Part shown: positions 1 to 9,594 of the stretch, in pieces
Layout: each line of letters opens with the position of its first letter
Position numbering within the stretch: the first letter of the stretch is position 1
Source of the DNA: Leishmania mexicana MHOM/GT/2001/U1103
Taxonomy: Eukaryota; Euglenozoa; Kinetoplastea; Trypanosomatida; Trypanosomatidae
DNA: 64,000 nt
Direction: 5' to 3'
Assembly: GCF_000234665.1 (NCBI RefSeq)
Contig: NC_018324.1
Span: forward strand, 3,279,499 to 3,343,498
Program-made: the position numbers and the translations under genes
The notes under the pieces: generated by a model
Seen by the model: the letters and a program-made list of their open reading frames with translations, nothing else
Told to the model about the DNA's origin: nothing
Database searches by the model: none

Positions 1-1007
1 GACTGGCACGATTCGGTGCAGGGGACAGTGCAATGGTGAGGTGGCGAGGGAAGAGCGAGGGCGAGGAGGACGGGGCGTCGGTAAGCGACTCCTTACACCC
101 CTTCACACGTCTGCCTCTCGCCACCTTTTTCGTCCGAATCAGGCGTGACGTGCTAGACGGGCTGCCGCCGCCGATGTGCGCACTGAGCGAGCACCGTGAA
201 CTACACGGCGGTAGACAGGAGTGACTGGCACCCACCGACCACGAAGCGCGCCGTGGAGAGTGAAGTGGGGGGGGGAGTGGAAGGGTGTATATATGTGTGT
301 GTGTGTGGGAGGGGCAAGAGATAGAAATGGTAGCTGTAGAGCGCGACGAGCTTTCGAGGAGGGAGGAGCAGGCGAGAAAAGCATGCGCATCCGGCGCTCA
401 TCCAGCACACGACTCACCGAGTTGTGACTTTATCAAGAGGGGAGGGGTGGAACGAGAAGGGGCGATGTAATATGTGTCCCACCTCTACTCGGGGGTGGTG
501 GTGCGCGCGCTCCGCTTGGTACTCTCCTGCTCCCTGCAGCGAAGGAAACACCCCACAGTTCGTACCCGAACACGCGGACTCATCGTGCACCAGTCGGTGT
601 GCACATCGGCGGGTGCGCGTCGCCGCCGCGAGGATGGTGATGGCCAGTCCTTAGTGCCTCCACGGATAGGGTAGCTCTGGAAGACGAAGCAGTATCGTTG
701 CTGTCCTTCTCTCGCCTACGCACGTGATACGTTACATCGGGAACACGCACATGCATCGGTAAGGACAAATGGGCAAGGGAAAGAGTGTCGGATGCACCGC
801 ACACACGCACGCGCTTGTGGGCGCCTCTCTGTTAGGGCATGCTAGCGGTAGTGGCTCGCCGCGGTATCTGTACATCCAGCACATGTGAGGCGACAGCCTT
901 GAGGAGAGTCCTCGTAAAAGCGGAAGGGAGGGATGGTGTAGAGACAAGCAGAGGAGGGCTGGGCACGCCGACGGCCACATCCGTGCTCTCTCGCTTGGGC
1001 TTGTCCC
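1..1007. other. Intergenic region at left edge
   Basis: No convincing gene is seen. For the minus-strand unit this is the 3' flank of the large coiled-coil gene that ends at 1008. It contains a GT-rich microsatellite near 283-306 and purine-rich stretches. Short open frames here have no recognisable domains and look like chance frames in GC-rich DNA. Confidence 0.7.
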
Positions 1008-4000
1008 CTACATCGTTGTCAGGTCCTTCAAGGTCAGTGCCCAAGTCTGCCGCCACTGTGCCTCCTGCCGCTCGTAGAAGTCGAATGCGTTGCTGAGGAC
1101 ATCAGCGGCTTCGTTGCCCTGCGAACTCACCGACAGCACCGCGGCGCGGAGGAGCTGCGCGCACTCCAGCACGAGTGGAGCCCGCGGTACGAGAAGCGGA
1201 ACAGAGGCCTCGGCGGCAGCGGCAGCGGCCTTTGCGTCTATCGCTGTCGATGCATGTCCTTTGCGGCCACTCGTGTTTGAGGATGCAGAGGACGTCGCTG
1301 CAGAGGTGCGCCGGTTGCCGTGGCCTTGAGGCCCCTTGCCGTCGCTGGTGAAGCGGACAGCAGCTGGCACATACGCAGATGCCGCCAGAGGTGGGGCTAC
1401 GGCAGTTTGGGGGTGCTGCGCGTTGTACTGCGAGAGGGGGACACAGGTGTTCAGCGGCAGTCCGGGTAACTCGACATCACTCCACTGCGAAAGCTGCGCG
1501 AGTGGCGCACTCTCCATCGCCGCCGCCGCTGCTGCTGCCACAGATGCGTTGGCGTGTCGCTTACTAGCCGCAGATGGGTTGGTACCAGGGACGTCGACGC
1601 GGTGCAGCGGCATCACCTCCTGCAGTCGTGGGTCCTTCTTCGCGCCGGCCGTCCCCTCCAACTCTGCGGCTGCTCGCTCGTGTTGCGCGCGCAGCTCCAG
1701 GAGGTGCCGTAGGCCGCGATGGTGGCCGCCTTCCACCACCTCTGTCGTGGGGACGAGGTGCTGCGGGGTGACCAATCCCTTGAGAAGGTGCGAGTAGGAG
1801 TGCAGAGCTGTCCAGCAGCGCGCCACATGCAGCCCGACTTCGTCTTCCACTTCTCGCAGGCTCCAGGCCCACGTTTGCTGCAGGGCCAACTCCGTCGTGT
1901 CGCTGCGAGCTGCCTCTGCTTCTGTCAGCGACGTGAGCGCTGTGGCGTTGGGCTGACGGGTTAAGGAAAGCTTGACTGCCCCCCGGTGCGCACGCCACTG
2001 CTCGCTACTCTGTGCCTGAAAACGCCACCACGGCCGCAGCACAGTCTCGACACGTTCGTGGATAGCGGTCGTGGCCCCTGAGCTCAAGGTGCGCACGAGG
2101 AGAGATGGCGTGCTCTGCAGCGTGTTCCACAGCTCCTGCACGCGCTGTCGAAAGGGTTGGCCTGCCTTGGTCGTGTACAACTTGACCCGCTCCTGCTGTG
2201 CAAGGCACAGTGCCGCGACGGCGGCGTTGAGCTGCTCCACCGTGCCGCTAGTCATTCCAGGTAGTCGGCGGTACATGTCTCCCGGGAAGGCTTTGATATG
2301 GCGCTGTGCCGCAGCCTCTGCGTCCCTCCGCACATGTGCCGTCCACTGCGCCACCTGCTCAGCGTACGTCGCAGGCGTGGAGAGGGGCATGGCAGTGTGA
2401 CCAGCGGTGGGAGGGCCCTGAACGTCTTTGGTGCGGCGCCCCACCTTCGAAGAGAGGCTGCGGCTGCCGGTGCGGCCGCGCACCGTCTCGGGTTCCTCTT
2501 CCCCAAGCGCCATGGGCAGCACGTAGTGCAGCGGCGACACCCGCAACATCTCGACTGTGTGCGCCAGCAGCCCCAAGCGGCACCCACGCGCGTACAAGAG
2601 CCCACGGAGCTTGTCCAGAGAGGCGAGCACGGCGCACGCAGACGTCGCCCGGATGCGGTCCTGCTGCATCGCCTTTGTCACCTTGAGGTTGTGCTCCACC
2701 ATGTTTTTCAGATCTTCTGTTGTCAGCGGCGTGTCGCCACCACCATCACCCGCCGGTGAGGCTGCAGAGGGGCTTTCCTTGAACAGGGCATGCATAGCGG
2801 CCGCCAAGTCCATCACCGGTGCGGCGGAGGCCTCGTCCACCTCCCTCACCACCATCGCCACCCCCGCCGCAAGCTCTGCCTCTTCCGTCGCCGCTGTCGT
2901 GAGCAGCGTCTGCACCTGTGCCTTCAGTCGGGCCAACCCCTCCTGCACGGTCTGGAACACGCTCAGCTCCGCGCTGCTGTGCTCCACCGTACTAGTCCAT
3001 TTTGCCTTCCAGCTATCGACCTCAGCAGCGCGCGTCTGCTGCTGATCCTCGACGGCTTTGAGCGACTGCGTGAGTGTTACCTGCACCTCTGCGCGCAGGT
3101 GGTCGACGCGCATCTGGACCGGGTCGTCCACCGGCAGCTGCGCCGCCGTGTCGCCGCCGCGCAGCTCCACTGCTCGATCGTGCAGCAGCTGCGCGCAGTC
3201 CTCCTCGATGACTGCCCGGGCCCTTTCGAGATTGCGCACCGCCTCAGCGCAGCGGTCTGCCAGCGCTGTGCAGTACTCGGCGCAGAGGGCTTCGTGCCGG
3301 CTTACCAGCGTCCGTACGGCGTTTGTCGACATAGCTTCCCGCACTTTCACGAGCAGGGTGGCGCGCTCGCGAATGAGCGCCTCGTCCGAGTCGCTGTGTG
3401 ATGTCTGGGTGAGAAATGTCTGCTTGAGCGTCTGCACACGCGACACGCGTTCCGCTATCCGCGAGAGCATCTTGTCCCCCCTGTTCTTTACATCTATCAA
3501 CTCGCGCACGCGGGCTTCGTAGATGGTCGCCTGCAACGTCGCGGGACGCCGATGATGGTATCGCAGCACCTCTGCCACGCGGTGCTGTACATCGGCCTGA
3601 AAAGCTGCCGTGTACAGCCGCCAGCTCTCCCACGCATGCCGCTGCAGGCTGAGGCCCCACTCCATGAGCGCACATCGCAGATACTCCTTCCACTCTGACA
3701 CTCGCGACTGGGAAAGGAAAAACGACACGTGTTGCTGCGCTGGCTGCAGCTCGGGCAGCAGGTTCAAGTAGAACTGCTGGAAGTCCGCTCCCGGAGCCGC
3801 CCCAGCAGCCGCCGTCTTGTCGTCATCGAAGTCCTCCAGGCTCGCACCAACATTCGCAGTTACATCGCCGCCGCCACTACGTGCTGTCACGCAAACGAAG
3901 CGGAAGGCGACGGAGTCGATGGTGAACTCCTCCCCGTGTGAGGTGGACCAGCGCGGTGCAGCAGCGGCAGCGGGCACGCTCTCCTGCGCGCTTGCAGGTA

Positions 4001-6008
4001 CGGTGGCGGCAGAGTTCTTGCTCTTGAGCTGCTGTTGTGGAGTGTATGGTATTTCACACTCGTCAGAGGAGCTCAGCCCGGCCCACGACAGCCCCGCCTG
4101 CTTGCTCAGTTCCCCGACACACGCCTGACCGACTTGCAGCACGTCTGCGGTCGCGTTTGCCACACGACTGCGAACGGCTTCGTAGTAGCGAGTGTGGGCG
4201 TCGGCGATGGACTGGAGGCACAGGAGCCCCGCCGTGTACCGCGCCTCCGCGGAAGCTGGCGTCTCCTGTTGCCGCAGCTCCTCCTCCAACACACGCAGCT
4301 GCAGCTCCAGCCGGGCCACCTCGTCGCGGTAGTCCATCTCCTTTTCTTGCCACTGCGCGTAGAGTCCGCGCAGGAAGCCGAGCAGGCCACGTGTGGAGGC
4401 GAGGAGGATGTCGGTGACCCCCTCAAGGCTCACCAGCATGCTGCCAGTGGACTTGACGGCATCGGCGCAGAACTGGGCGTAGCCGCGCCGAAAGCCGCGC
4501 GACACAAGATGCACAAACCACTGCCCTTCCTTCTCGATGGCGGGCACACAGAGCGCCCACGCGGCGGACTGCGCGATGGACTGTTTCATGAGGAGCACCC
4601 CGGAATGGGCATCGGTAAGGGAGTGGAGTGCGTCGTCAAGCAAGTCAGCACCCTCGTCGGGTGACACATCCTGCCCATCCTTATCAGTGCCGCTGTGCGC
4701 GAGAGACGCACGCTGTAGCAGCAACGGCTCCTCGCTGAGTGGACGCGCAATCGCTTCGACATCGCTGAGGGTGTGCTCTGCAAGGGCGGCTGCCACGCTT
4801 GTGCGCGCAGCTTCGTCAGCTCTCACGCGGACCATCAGCTCGTTACAGCGCGCGCGGCAGTGCCGCAGGAGAACGCTCACGCGCATGTGCCACTCCTCCA
4901 GCACCGCCCGCGGGTCCTCGTCGACGAAGACGGGCTGATGCACATTCGGTTCGAAGGAGCGCAGCCAACCATTGGAGCCACTGCCGCCGCACACCTGAAG
5001 CTCCGCGGTGCTCGCAGACGGTTGCGCAACCTCGAGGGAGTCCACCACCTCCGTCAGCCCGCGAACAAGCCCCTCGGCCTCGCTGCGGATAGCTCCGATC
5101 AGCTGCCCTGCTGCCGTTACAGACTGCAGCCGCCCCTCCGGGCGGTGGAACAGCGCCGAGCGCAGCACTGTGATGCACCACGTCACATGCTGCTGAGCCA
5201 TGTACACTTGCGTGTCCCGGTAGACCGCGACGAGCGTGCGCTGGTAGTGCTGATGCTTGTACAGCTCCCGCTGCCGAAGCTGCGTCGCCATCGTCTGCAT
5301 GCCCAAGTAGTTCCCGCCGAGCTGCTCATTGGTGTGGTGAAGGATGCGCTGCGCAAGTACCTGTGACTCGGTTGTGCTGGTGACGGCGATGCGGGTGAGG
5401 CTGGCCATCAGCTCTTGCACGGCCGCCTGGATGTGTTTGCAGCGTGCCTCCTCCGCACTGGCGATGCCCGCGAAGCACGTATCGATCGCTGCCACGCGGC
5501 TGCGGTGACGATCTCGCACTTCGACAAGGAGTTGCACGAGGCGCAGCCGATCTTGCTTCATGAGAGTCATGGCCCGTGCCCGGCCATGATCGTCGGCGGT
5601 GGAGCAGTGGTAAATGTCGGTGCACACTGGCAGCACTGCATCCGGGTCAGCATCCCGGAGCGCTTCGTCGTGCGCCTGGGCTTCTGCCTGCTGCTCAGAG
5701 AGTCGCTGCTGCTCTTGGGCTATCATCGACAGAGTGGTAGCGTGGCTCTCAGCCAACATGGTGTGCAGCAGCACTACACGCTGCTGTTGCGCTGCGTCGA
5801 CGTCACTGTTAAACGACCGGGCGCTAGCGAGGAAAGCCTCGATGGCGTCACGGTGCCGCGCGGCAAGCCGCTCGTGTAGTGTGCCGCCACCCGCCGCTCG
5901 TTGCGCAGGCCCGGGAGTGGCAGATGCGGCGCCAGGGGCCAAGTCTGACATGTGTTTTCGTGGCGAGGCGGGAGATGGTCCCTGCAGCATGGGTAGTGAC
6001 GTGTCCAT
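1008..6008 (-). CDS. Giant coiled-coil protein, possibly CCDC180-like
   Basis: Encodes 1666 aa, rich in Glu, Gln, Ala and Arg, with long heptad-like stretches over much of its length. There is an N-terminal Pro/Ser/Ala-rich stretch, and Ala-rich low-complexity tracts near the C-terminus. The size and helical architecture resemble the CCDC180 family (DUF4455/DUF4456), proteins of ciliated organisms. I propose this from overall character only, without a matched motif; another flagellar or cytoskeletal coiled-coil protein is equally possible. The start chosen is the ATG at 6008. The frame extends about 7 codons further, but only from a GTG. A pyrimidine tract on the coding strand (about 6043-6075) is followed by its first AG at 6018-6017, just before this ATG. 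No membrane segment or catalytic motif is seen. Confidence 0.8.
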   Translation of the reverse strand: MDTSLPMLQGPSPASPRKHMSDLAPGAASATPGPAQRAAGGGTLHERLAARHRDAIEAFLASARSFNSDVDAAQQQRVVLLHTMLAESHATTLSMIAQEQQRLSEQQAEAQAHDEALRDADPDAVLPVCTDIYHCSTADDHGRARAMTLMKQDRLRLVQLLVEVRDRHRSRVAAIDTCFAGIASAEEARCKHIQAAVQELMASLTRIAVTSTTESQVLAQRILHHTNEQLGGNYLGMQTMATQLRQRELYKHQHYQRTLVAVYRDTQVYMAQQHVTWCITVLRSALFHRPEGRLQSVTAAGQLIGAIRSEAEGLVRGLTEVVDSLEVAQPSASTAELQVCGGSGSNGWLRSFEPNVHQPVFVDEDPRAVLEEWHMRVSVLLRHCRARCNELMVRVRADEAARTSVAAALAEHTLSDVEAIARPLSEEPLLLQRASLAHSGTDKDGQDVSPDEGADLLDDALHSLTDAHSGVLLMKQSIAQSAAWALCVPAIEKEGQWFVHLVSRGFRRGYAQFCADAVKSTGSMLVSLEGVTDILLASTRGLLGFLRGLYAQWQEKEMDYRDEVARLELQLRVLEEELRQQETPASAEARYTAGLLCLQSIADAHTRYYEAVRSRVANATADVLQVGQACVGELSKQAGLSWAGLSSSDECEIPYTPQQQLKSKNSAATVPASAQESVPAAAAAPRWSTSHGEEFTIDSVAFRFVCVTARSGGGDVTANVGASLEDFDDDKTAAAGAAPGADFQQFYLNLLPELQPAQQHVSFFLSQSRVSEWKEYLRCALMEWGLSLQRHAWESWRLYTAAFQADVQHRVAEVLRYHHRRPATLQATIYEARVRELIDVKNRGDKMLSRIAERVSRVQTLKQTFLTQTSHSDSDEALIRERATLLVKVREAMSTNAVRTLVSRHEALCAEYCTALADRCAEAVRNLERARAVIEEDCAQLLHDRAVELRGGDTAAQLPVDDPVQMRVDHLRAEVQVTLTQSLKAVEDQQQTRAAEVDSWKAKWTSTVEHSSAELSVFQTVQEGLARLKAQVQTLLTTAATEEAELAAGVAMVVREVDEASAAPVMDLAAAMHALFKESPSAASPAGDGGGDTPLTTEDLKNMVEHNLKVTKAMQQDRIRATSACAVLASLDKLRGLLYARGCRLGLLAHTVEMLRVSPLHYVLPMALGEEEPETVRGRTGSRSLSSKVGRRTKDVQGPPTAGHTAMPLSTPATYAEQVAQWTAHVRRDAEAAAQRHIKAFPGDMYRRLPGMTSGTVEQLNAAVAALCLAQQERVKLYTTKAGQPFRQRVQELWNTLQSTPSLLVRTLSSGATTAIHERVETVLRPWWRFQAQSSEQWRAHRGAVKLSLTRQPNATALTSLTEAEAARSDTTELALQQTWAWSLREVEDEVGLHVARCWTALHSYSHLLKGLVTPQHLVPTTEVVEGGHHRGLRHLLELRAQHERAAAELEGTAGAKKDPRLQEVMPLHRVDVPGTNPSAASKRHANASVAAAAAAAMESAPLAQLSQWSDVELPGLPLNTCVPLSQYNAQHPQTAVAPPLAASAYVPAAVRFTSDGKGPQGHGNRRTSAATSSASSNTSGRKGHASTAIDAKAAAAAAEASVPLLVPRAPLVLECAQLLRAAVLSVSSQGNEAADVLSNAFDFYERQEAQWRQTWALTLKDLTTM

Positions 6009-6527
6009 GGTTACGACTGTGCGACGCACATGTGCAGGTCGTCAAAGGAGTCGAGAAAGAGAGAGTGAGAGACCGTGCTGAGTGAAGTCAACTTGGATGT
6101 GCACCGGTGTGCCGGCCGGCCCCACGAAGCAGTAGGAGGCGCGGGCACCACTGCAGAGCGAAGAGAGGAGGGTGGGGTGGGTTGAGAGGTTTGAGAGGGC
6201 GCACGGAGCGCATCGGGCCGTGGGTGGGGCGAGGAGATGTGTCGGTTGCCTCCGTCAGTCGTTGCTGCCGTCGCCTTGTATGTTGCTGAATGCTGCGCGT
6301 GCAAGTTTGAGCCGAGGAGTGGGGCAGTGCAGTGCAGTGAGAGGGTGTGTGCTTAGGGGAGGGGGCTGGGTGCCCACGGTGAGCGGTGACAAGCGGTACG
6401 GTACAAGGATGGGTGGGAGGGTGCAGCACTTGGGAGTGCAACTTGAAGACTCGGCGTTGTTCGTCTTGGACTTAGCGTGCAGGTACTTGTCCTCGCCTCT
6501 CATACCTTCTCTTCAGCCGTCGCCTCG
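6009..6527. other. Intergenic region
   Basis: Lies between the coiled-coil gene and the upstream AAA ATPase gene. It holds the trans-splice signal described separately and purine-rich plus-strand stretches. No gene is seen. Confidence 0.65.
6017..6075 (-). promoter_or_regulatory. Predicted spliced-leader acceptor of the coiled-coil gene
   Basis: On the coding strand a pyrimidine-rich tract (about 6075-6043) is followed by no AG until 6018-6017, nine bases before the ATG at 6008. This is the usual layout of a trypanosomatid trans-splice site. Inferred from sequence pattern only. Confidence 0.5.
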
Positions 6528-8966
6528 CTAAGCGGCGCCGTAGAGGTGGCGGACGGCGTCTCGCACGGCGCGCACCACATCACTGCTCCTGTCCGCCACA
6601 TGTGCTTCAGACGATAGAGTTGCGCAAGTTGGCGTAGGGCCGTCACCTCGCTCTAGTCGCGCAACGACGTCAAGCATCACCTCACGTATTGCCGCCGTCA
6701 CCTCAGCCGGGGACAAGGACGGCCGCGGTGGCAGAGCTGCGTCGTCATCTGCTTTGCCCTCCACCTTTGCTGTGACGTTGGCAAGGTACTCATCAACAAG
6801 CTGATCGACCTCCTCCAGCACCTCCAGCGTCGCAGCCCCCGCTCCGTCCTCGGTGGCTAACACACCATCAGACTGCCGCCGTTTCTGCATGCGAGCCACA
6901 AACTCGCGAAGCCGCCCTTTCATAGCAGCAGCGGAGGCACTCGTGGGCGGGTTAGTGAGTTGCACATGCACGTCAAGTCGACCAGGACGGCACACGGCGG
7001 GGTCGAGCGTGTCGATCGACGGAGCCGAGGCGACGACAACGACGACGCGGTCTGCATGCCCACCGCCGACGCCGTCCATCTGTGTAAGGAGAGTGCTAAG
7101 CGTGCGATCGCCGGTCGTGCTCGTTTCTGCCGTGGTACGCCCGCGAGGCGGGGCCAGCGAGTCGAGGTTGTCAATGAAAAGTACTGTCGGCGCAAGGGAG
7201 CGCGCGGTGTCGAAGAGCTGCGCGATGTTCTTCTCGGAGCGGCCGACCTCTTTTGTAATCAGGGAGAGCCCATCCACGGACATGACGTGGAGGCGCCGCG
7301 CGTCTGGCAACTGCAGCCGTCGCCCGAGGCAGGACAGGAGTGCCGTCTTGCCGGACCCGCTGGGCCCGCAGAGAAGGACGCCCTTCGCGCACGGAATGGC
7401 AAGTTCGCGCAAGAGGAAAAGATGCGTCAGTGACCATACAATCAACTCCTCCACCTTGCATATCGCCTCTTCGATGCCGTAGAGGCGGCTGTACACGTCA
7501 AACAGCGGAGGTTCTGGACGTTGTGCGGCCACCGAGATAGCTGGGGAGGCAGGTACGCCGTCTTGCACCTCCACAGCTCTGTTGCGCTGCTTGGGTAGAC
7601 ACTCAGTTTGATGTGAGGCACCATCGCTCACCTTCCGGGTGAGCGCAGGGGAGGAGGGCAGCATACTGGCGAGATCCGCGTCACGGACTTGCACAAGCTG
7701 ATCTACCGTCCAGTGCGCAGTGCTTTCGGCCAATGCAACGGCAGCCGTGTGACATGCGGTCCGCTGCAGCGACGACACCGGTGGCCAACGTGCCAAGCGT
7801 CGCGTCAGGTAGGCGGTGCGGTCCTCAGTCGTCGACATGGCGAGTCGCTCATGTTGTGAGCCTACGCGCGAGAGTAGCGCCGGCGGCGTGTCGCGCACAT
7901 CCTCCGTGAAAGACCAAACGATCGCTGGTACAGCGCTGGCGTGCAGGGCATCCAGGCACACGCACAGCTGGTGTATCACGCTGGCCACGAGTGAGTTGGC
8001 GTTGCCCTCCAACAGGTGCAGAGATTCCATAACAATAAGCAGGCATGGGGAGACCTGTACTGCGCTGGAGGAAGGGGCGGCAGAGGTGCACAACAGCGGT
8101 GGCCGCAGCACCGCCTCCACCACTTCCAACGCCTCCAACTCGTGGAGAGTCAGCACCTCGGCAAAGTTAAGGCGACGGGCCTCAAGCACAAACACCCGCG
8201 TGCTCGATACCTGGACAACCGATGGCGTGGTGGCTTGCAGGAGACACAGCAGATGCCGCTGACTCGGCGTGTCACCAGCGAACAGGAGTGACGACAGGGA
8301 GGGTGCAGAGACACCAGCCTTCCTGGATGGCCCACGGCTGCTGGCGAGGACGCCATCCATGGCCTGAGCGGCTCGCTCCAAGTGTTGAAGCGCTGCGGCG
8401 TGGGCCCGCGTGACGGCGCGGCGAAGCAGCGCGTACTCATCTCGCTGTTCGGCGCATCGCTGCATGCGGGTCAGAAGGGCTGTTCGTGAGCAGCAGCACC
8501 GACTCAGCATCTCACGAAGCGAGCGGTGCGTCACGCGCACTCGCTCATCGCGTACCAGCTGACGTAAATCCAACTCCGCCAAGGACGCGGTGCCACGTCC
8601 ATCCTTGCCACCATGATGTACACTGGCCAGGGACCCTAGCCCGGCCTCTGTGCTTACTGTCAGGTACACGGCGCACCCCTGCAGCGGGTTCCACACCTTC
8701 ACGGACGGGGGCTGCATTGACTCGATACCGTCGAGGTAGCTCCATTCAGCCGTCATCATGACGCTGCGGCCCAGGCACGAGAGGCCCAGCGTGCGAAGCA
8801 CGGTACCCTCTGCTGTGGAAGAGCCCTGCGGCCAGGGCATCGCTGCCTCCACAATGGCGGCCACAAACGACCGCTGTTCGTCAATCGGATATCGAGGCAG
8901 ATCGCCAACTGCCGGCCACCAAAGTGCGGGTGCCTCGAGCACCAACGCGTCAGTGAAGCCCGCCAT
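6528..8966 (-). CDS. Divergent tandem AAA ATPase
   Basis: Encodes 812 aa. The C-terminal half carries a clear AAA domain: Walker A GPSGSGKT (about 534-541), Walker B VLFIDNLDS (about 595-603), a sensor-1-like VVVVASAP and the second-region-of-homology motif CRPGRLD with its arginines. The N-terminal half looks like a decayed first AAA domain: a hydrophobic strand ending CLLIVMES in the Walker B position and a later sensor-1-like strand, without an obvious Walker A. One decayed and one intact ring domain recalls PEX6 and other Cdc48-like type II AAA proteins, but I cannot assign an orthologue. The second-domain Walker B has Asp-Asn where Asp-Glu is usual, so hydrolysis may be slow or lost. An in-frame ATG exists at 9035, but the first AG after the pyrimidine tract lies at 8990-8989, so the 8966 ATG is preferred. 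Confidence 0.85.
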   Translation of the reverse strand: MAGFTDALVLEAPALWWPAVGDLPRYPIDEQRSFVAAIVEAAMPWPQGSSTAEGTVLRTLGLSCLGRSVMMTAEWSYLDGIESMQPPSVKVWNPLQGCAVYLTVSTEAGLGSLASVHHGGKDGRGTASLAELDLRQLVRDERVRVTHRSLREMLSRCCCSRTALLTRMQRCAEQRDEYALLRRAVTRAHAAALQHLERAAQAMDGVLASSRGPSRKAGVSAPSLSSLLFAGDTPSQRHLLCLLQATTPSVVQVSSTRVFVLEARRLNFAEVLTLHELEALEVVEAVLRPPLLCTSAAPSSSAVQVSPCLLIVMESLHLLEGNANSLVASVIHQLCVCLDALHASAVPAIVWSFTEDVRDTPPALLSRVGSQHERLAMSTTEDRTAYLTRRLARWPPVSSLQRTACHTAAVALAESTAHWTVDQLVQVRDADLASMLPSSPALTRKVSDGASHQTECLPKQRNRAVEVQDGVPASPAISVAAQRPEPPLFDVYSRLYGIEEAICKVEELIVWSLTHLFLLRELAIPCAKGVLLCGPSGSGKTALLSCLGRRLQLPDARRLHVMSVDGLSLITKEVGRSEKNIAQLFDTARSLAPTVLFIDNLDSLAPPRGRTTAETSTTGDRTLSTLLTQMDGVGGGHADRVVVVVASAPSIDTLDPAVCRPGRLDVHVQLTNPPTSASAAAMKGRLREFVARMQKRRQSDGVLATEDGAGAATLEVLEEVDQLVDEYLANVTAKVEGKADDDAALPPRPSLSPAEVTAAIREVMLDVVARLERGDGPTPTCATLSSEAHVADRSSDVVRAVRDAVRHLYGAA

Positions 8967-9594
8967 GCATGTACTTGCTTGTGCGTGACTCAGTTGGCGA
9001 CGAGTGCATGTGGTGGTTGTCGTGGGTGCGTGCATCAGAGAGAGAGAGATGAAGGGAGTCACAGAGGGAGAAGACGACAAGAGAAGATCCAATATGGGTA
9101 AGTAAAGGGGGAGGGGCGGCAAACACAGCGCCGTTGTTTGCCTGTGTATGTGCGATCGACCCCCGTGCGTGGAGAAGCTTTCGATGGCGGCCGCAGAAGG
9201 ATCGAAAAACGCTCATGGGCCATATGCGGTTAATGCCTGCGCTTGGTCGCGAGCGCTTGAGTAGACAACGCGGTGCTCCTGCAGAAAAAGCCTACATTGC
9301 TATGACCCTTGGCTGCGCGCACCACGAGCTTACATGGACGACGTGCATGTTTCTTCCTTCCACTGTGCCCATTGATGCCACGAGCACGTCAGCACACGTA
9401 CACGCATACGCGACCACCGCACATCTACCTCTGTCACACTGCGGCTCCATCCCCGTCGTCTCGGACGCGCCGTCCCTGCCGTCGAATCGGGGCCACGCAC
9501 CTAACGGGCTCTCTAGCCACCTTCGACCTCTCCTCGTGGAAGTAACCACAGGCACGACGATCATCTCAGAGGTCCCCACGATCCCGCGAGTACG
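8967..9594. other. Intergenic region between AAA gene and retroelement
   Basis: Contains the AAA gene splice signal, then sequence with no recognisable gene up to the 3' edge of the retroelement remnant. Confidence 0.6.
8989..9070 (-). promoter_or_regulatory. Predicted spliced-leader acceptor of the AAA gene
   Basis: The coding strand has a CT-rich tract at about 9070-9037, then no AG until 8990-8989. This places the mature 5' end downstream of the ATG at 9035 and selects the ATG at 8966. Pattern-based inference. Confidence 0.55.
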
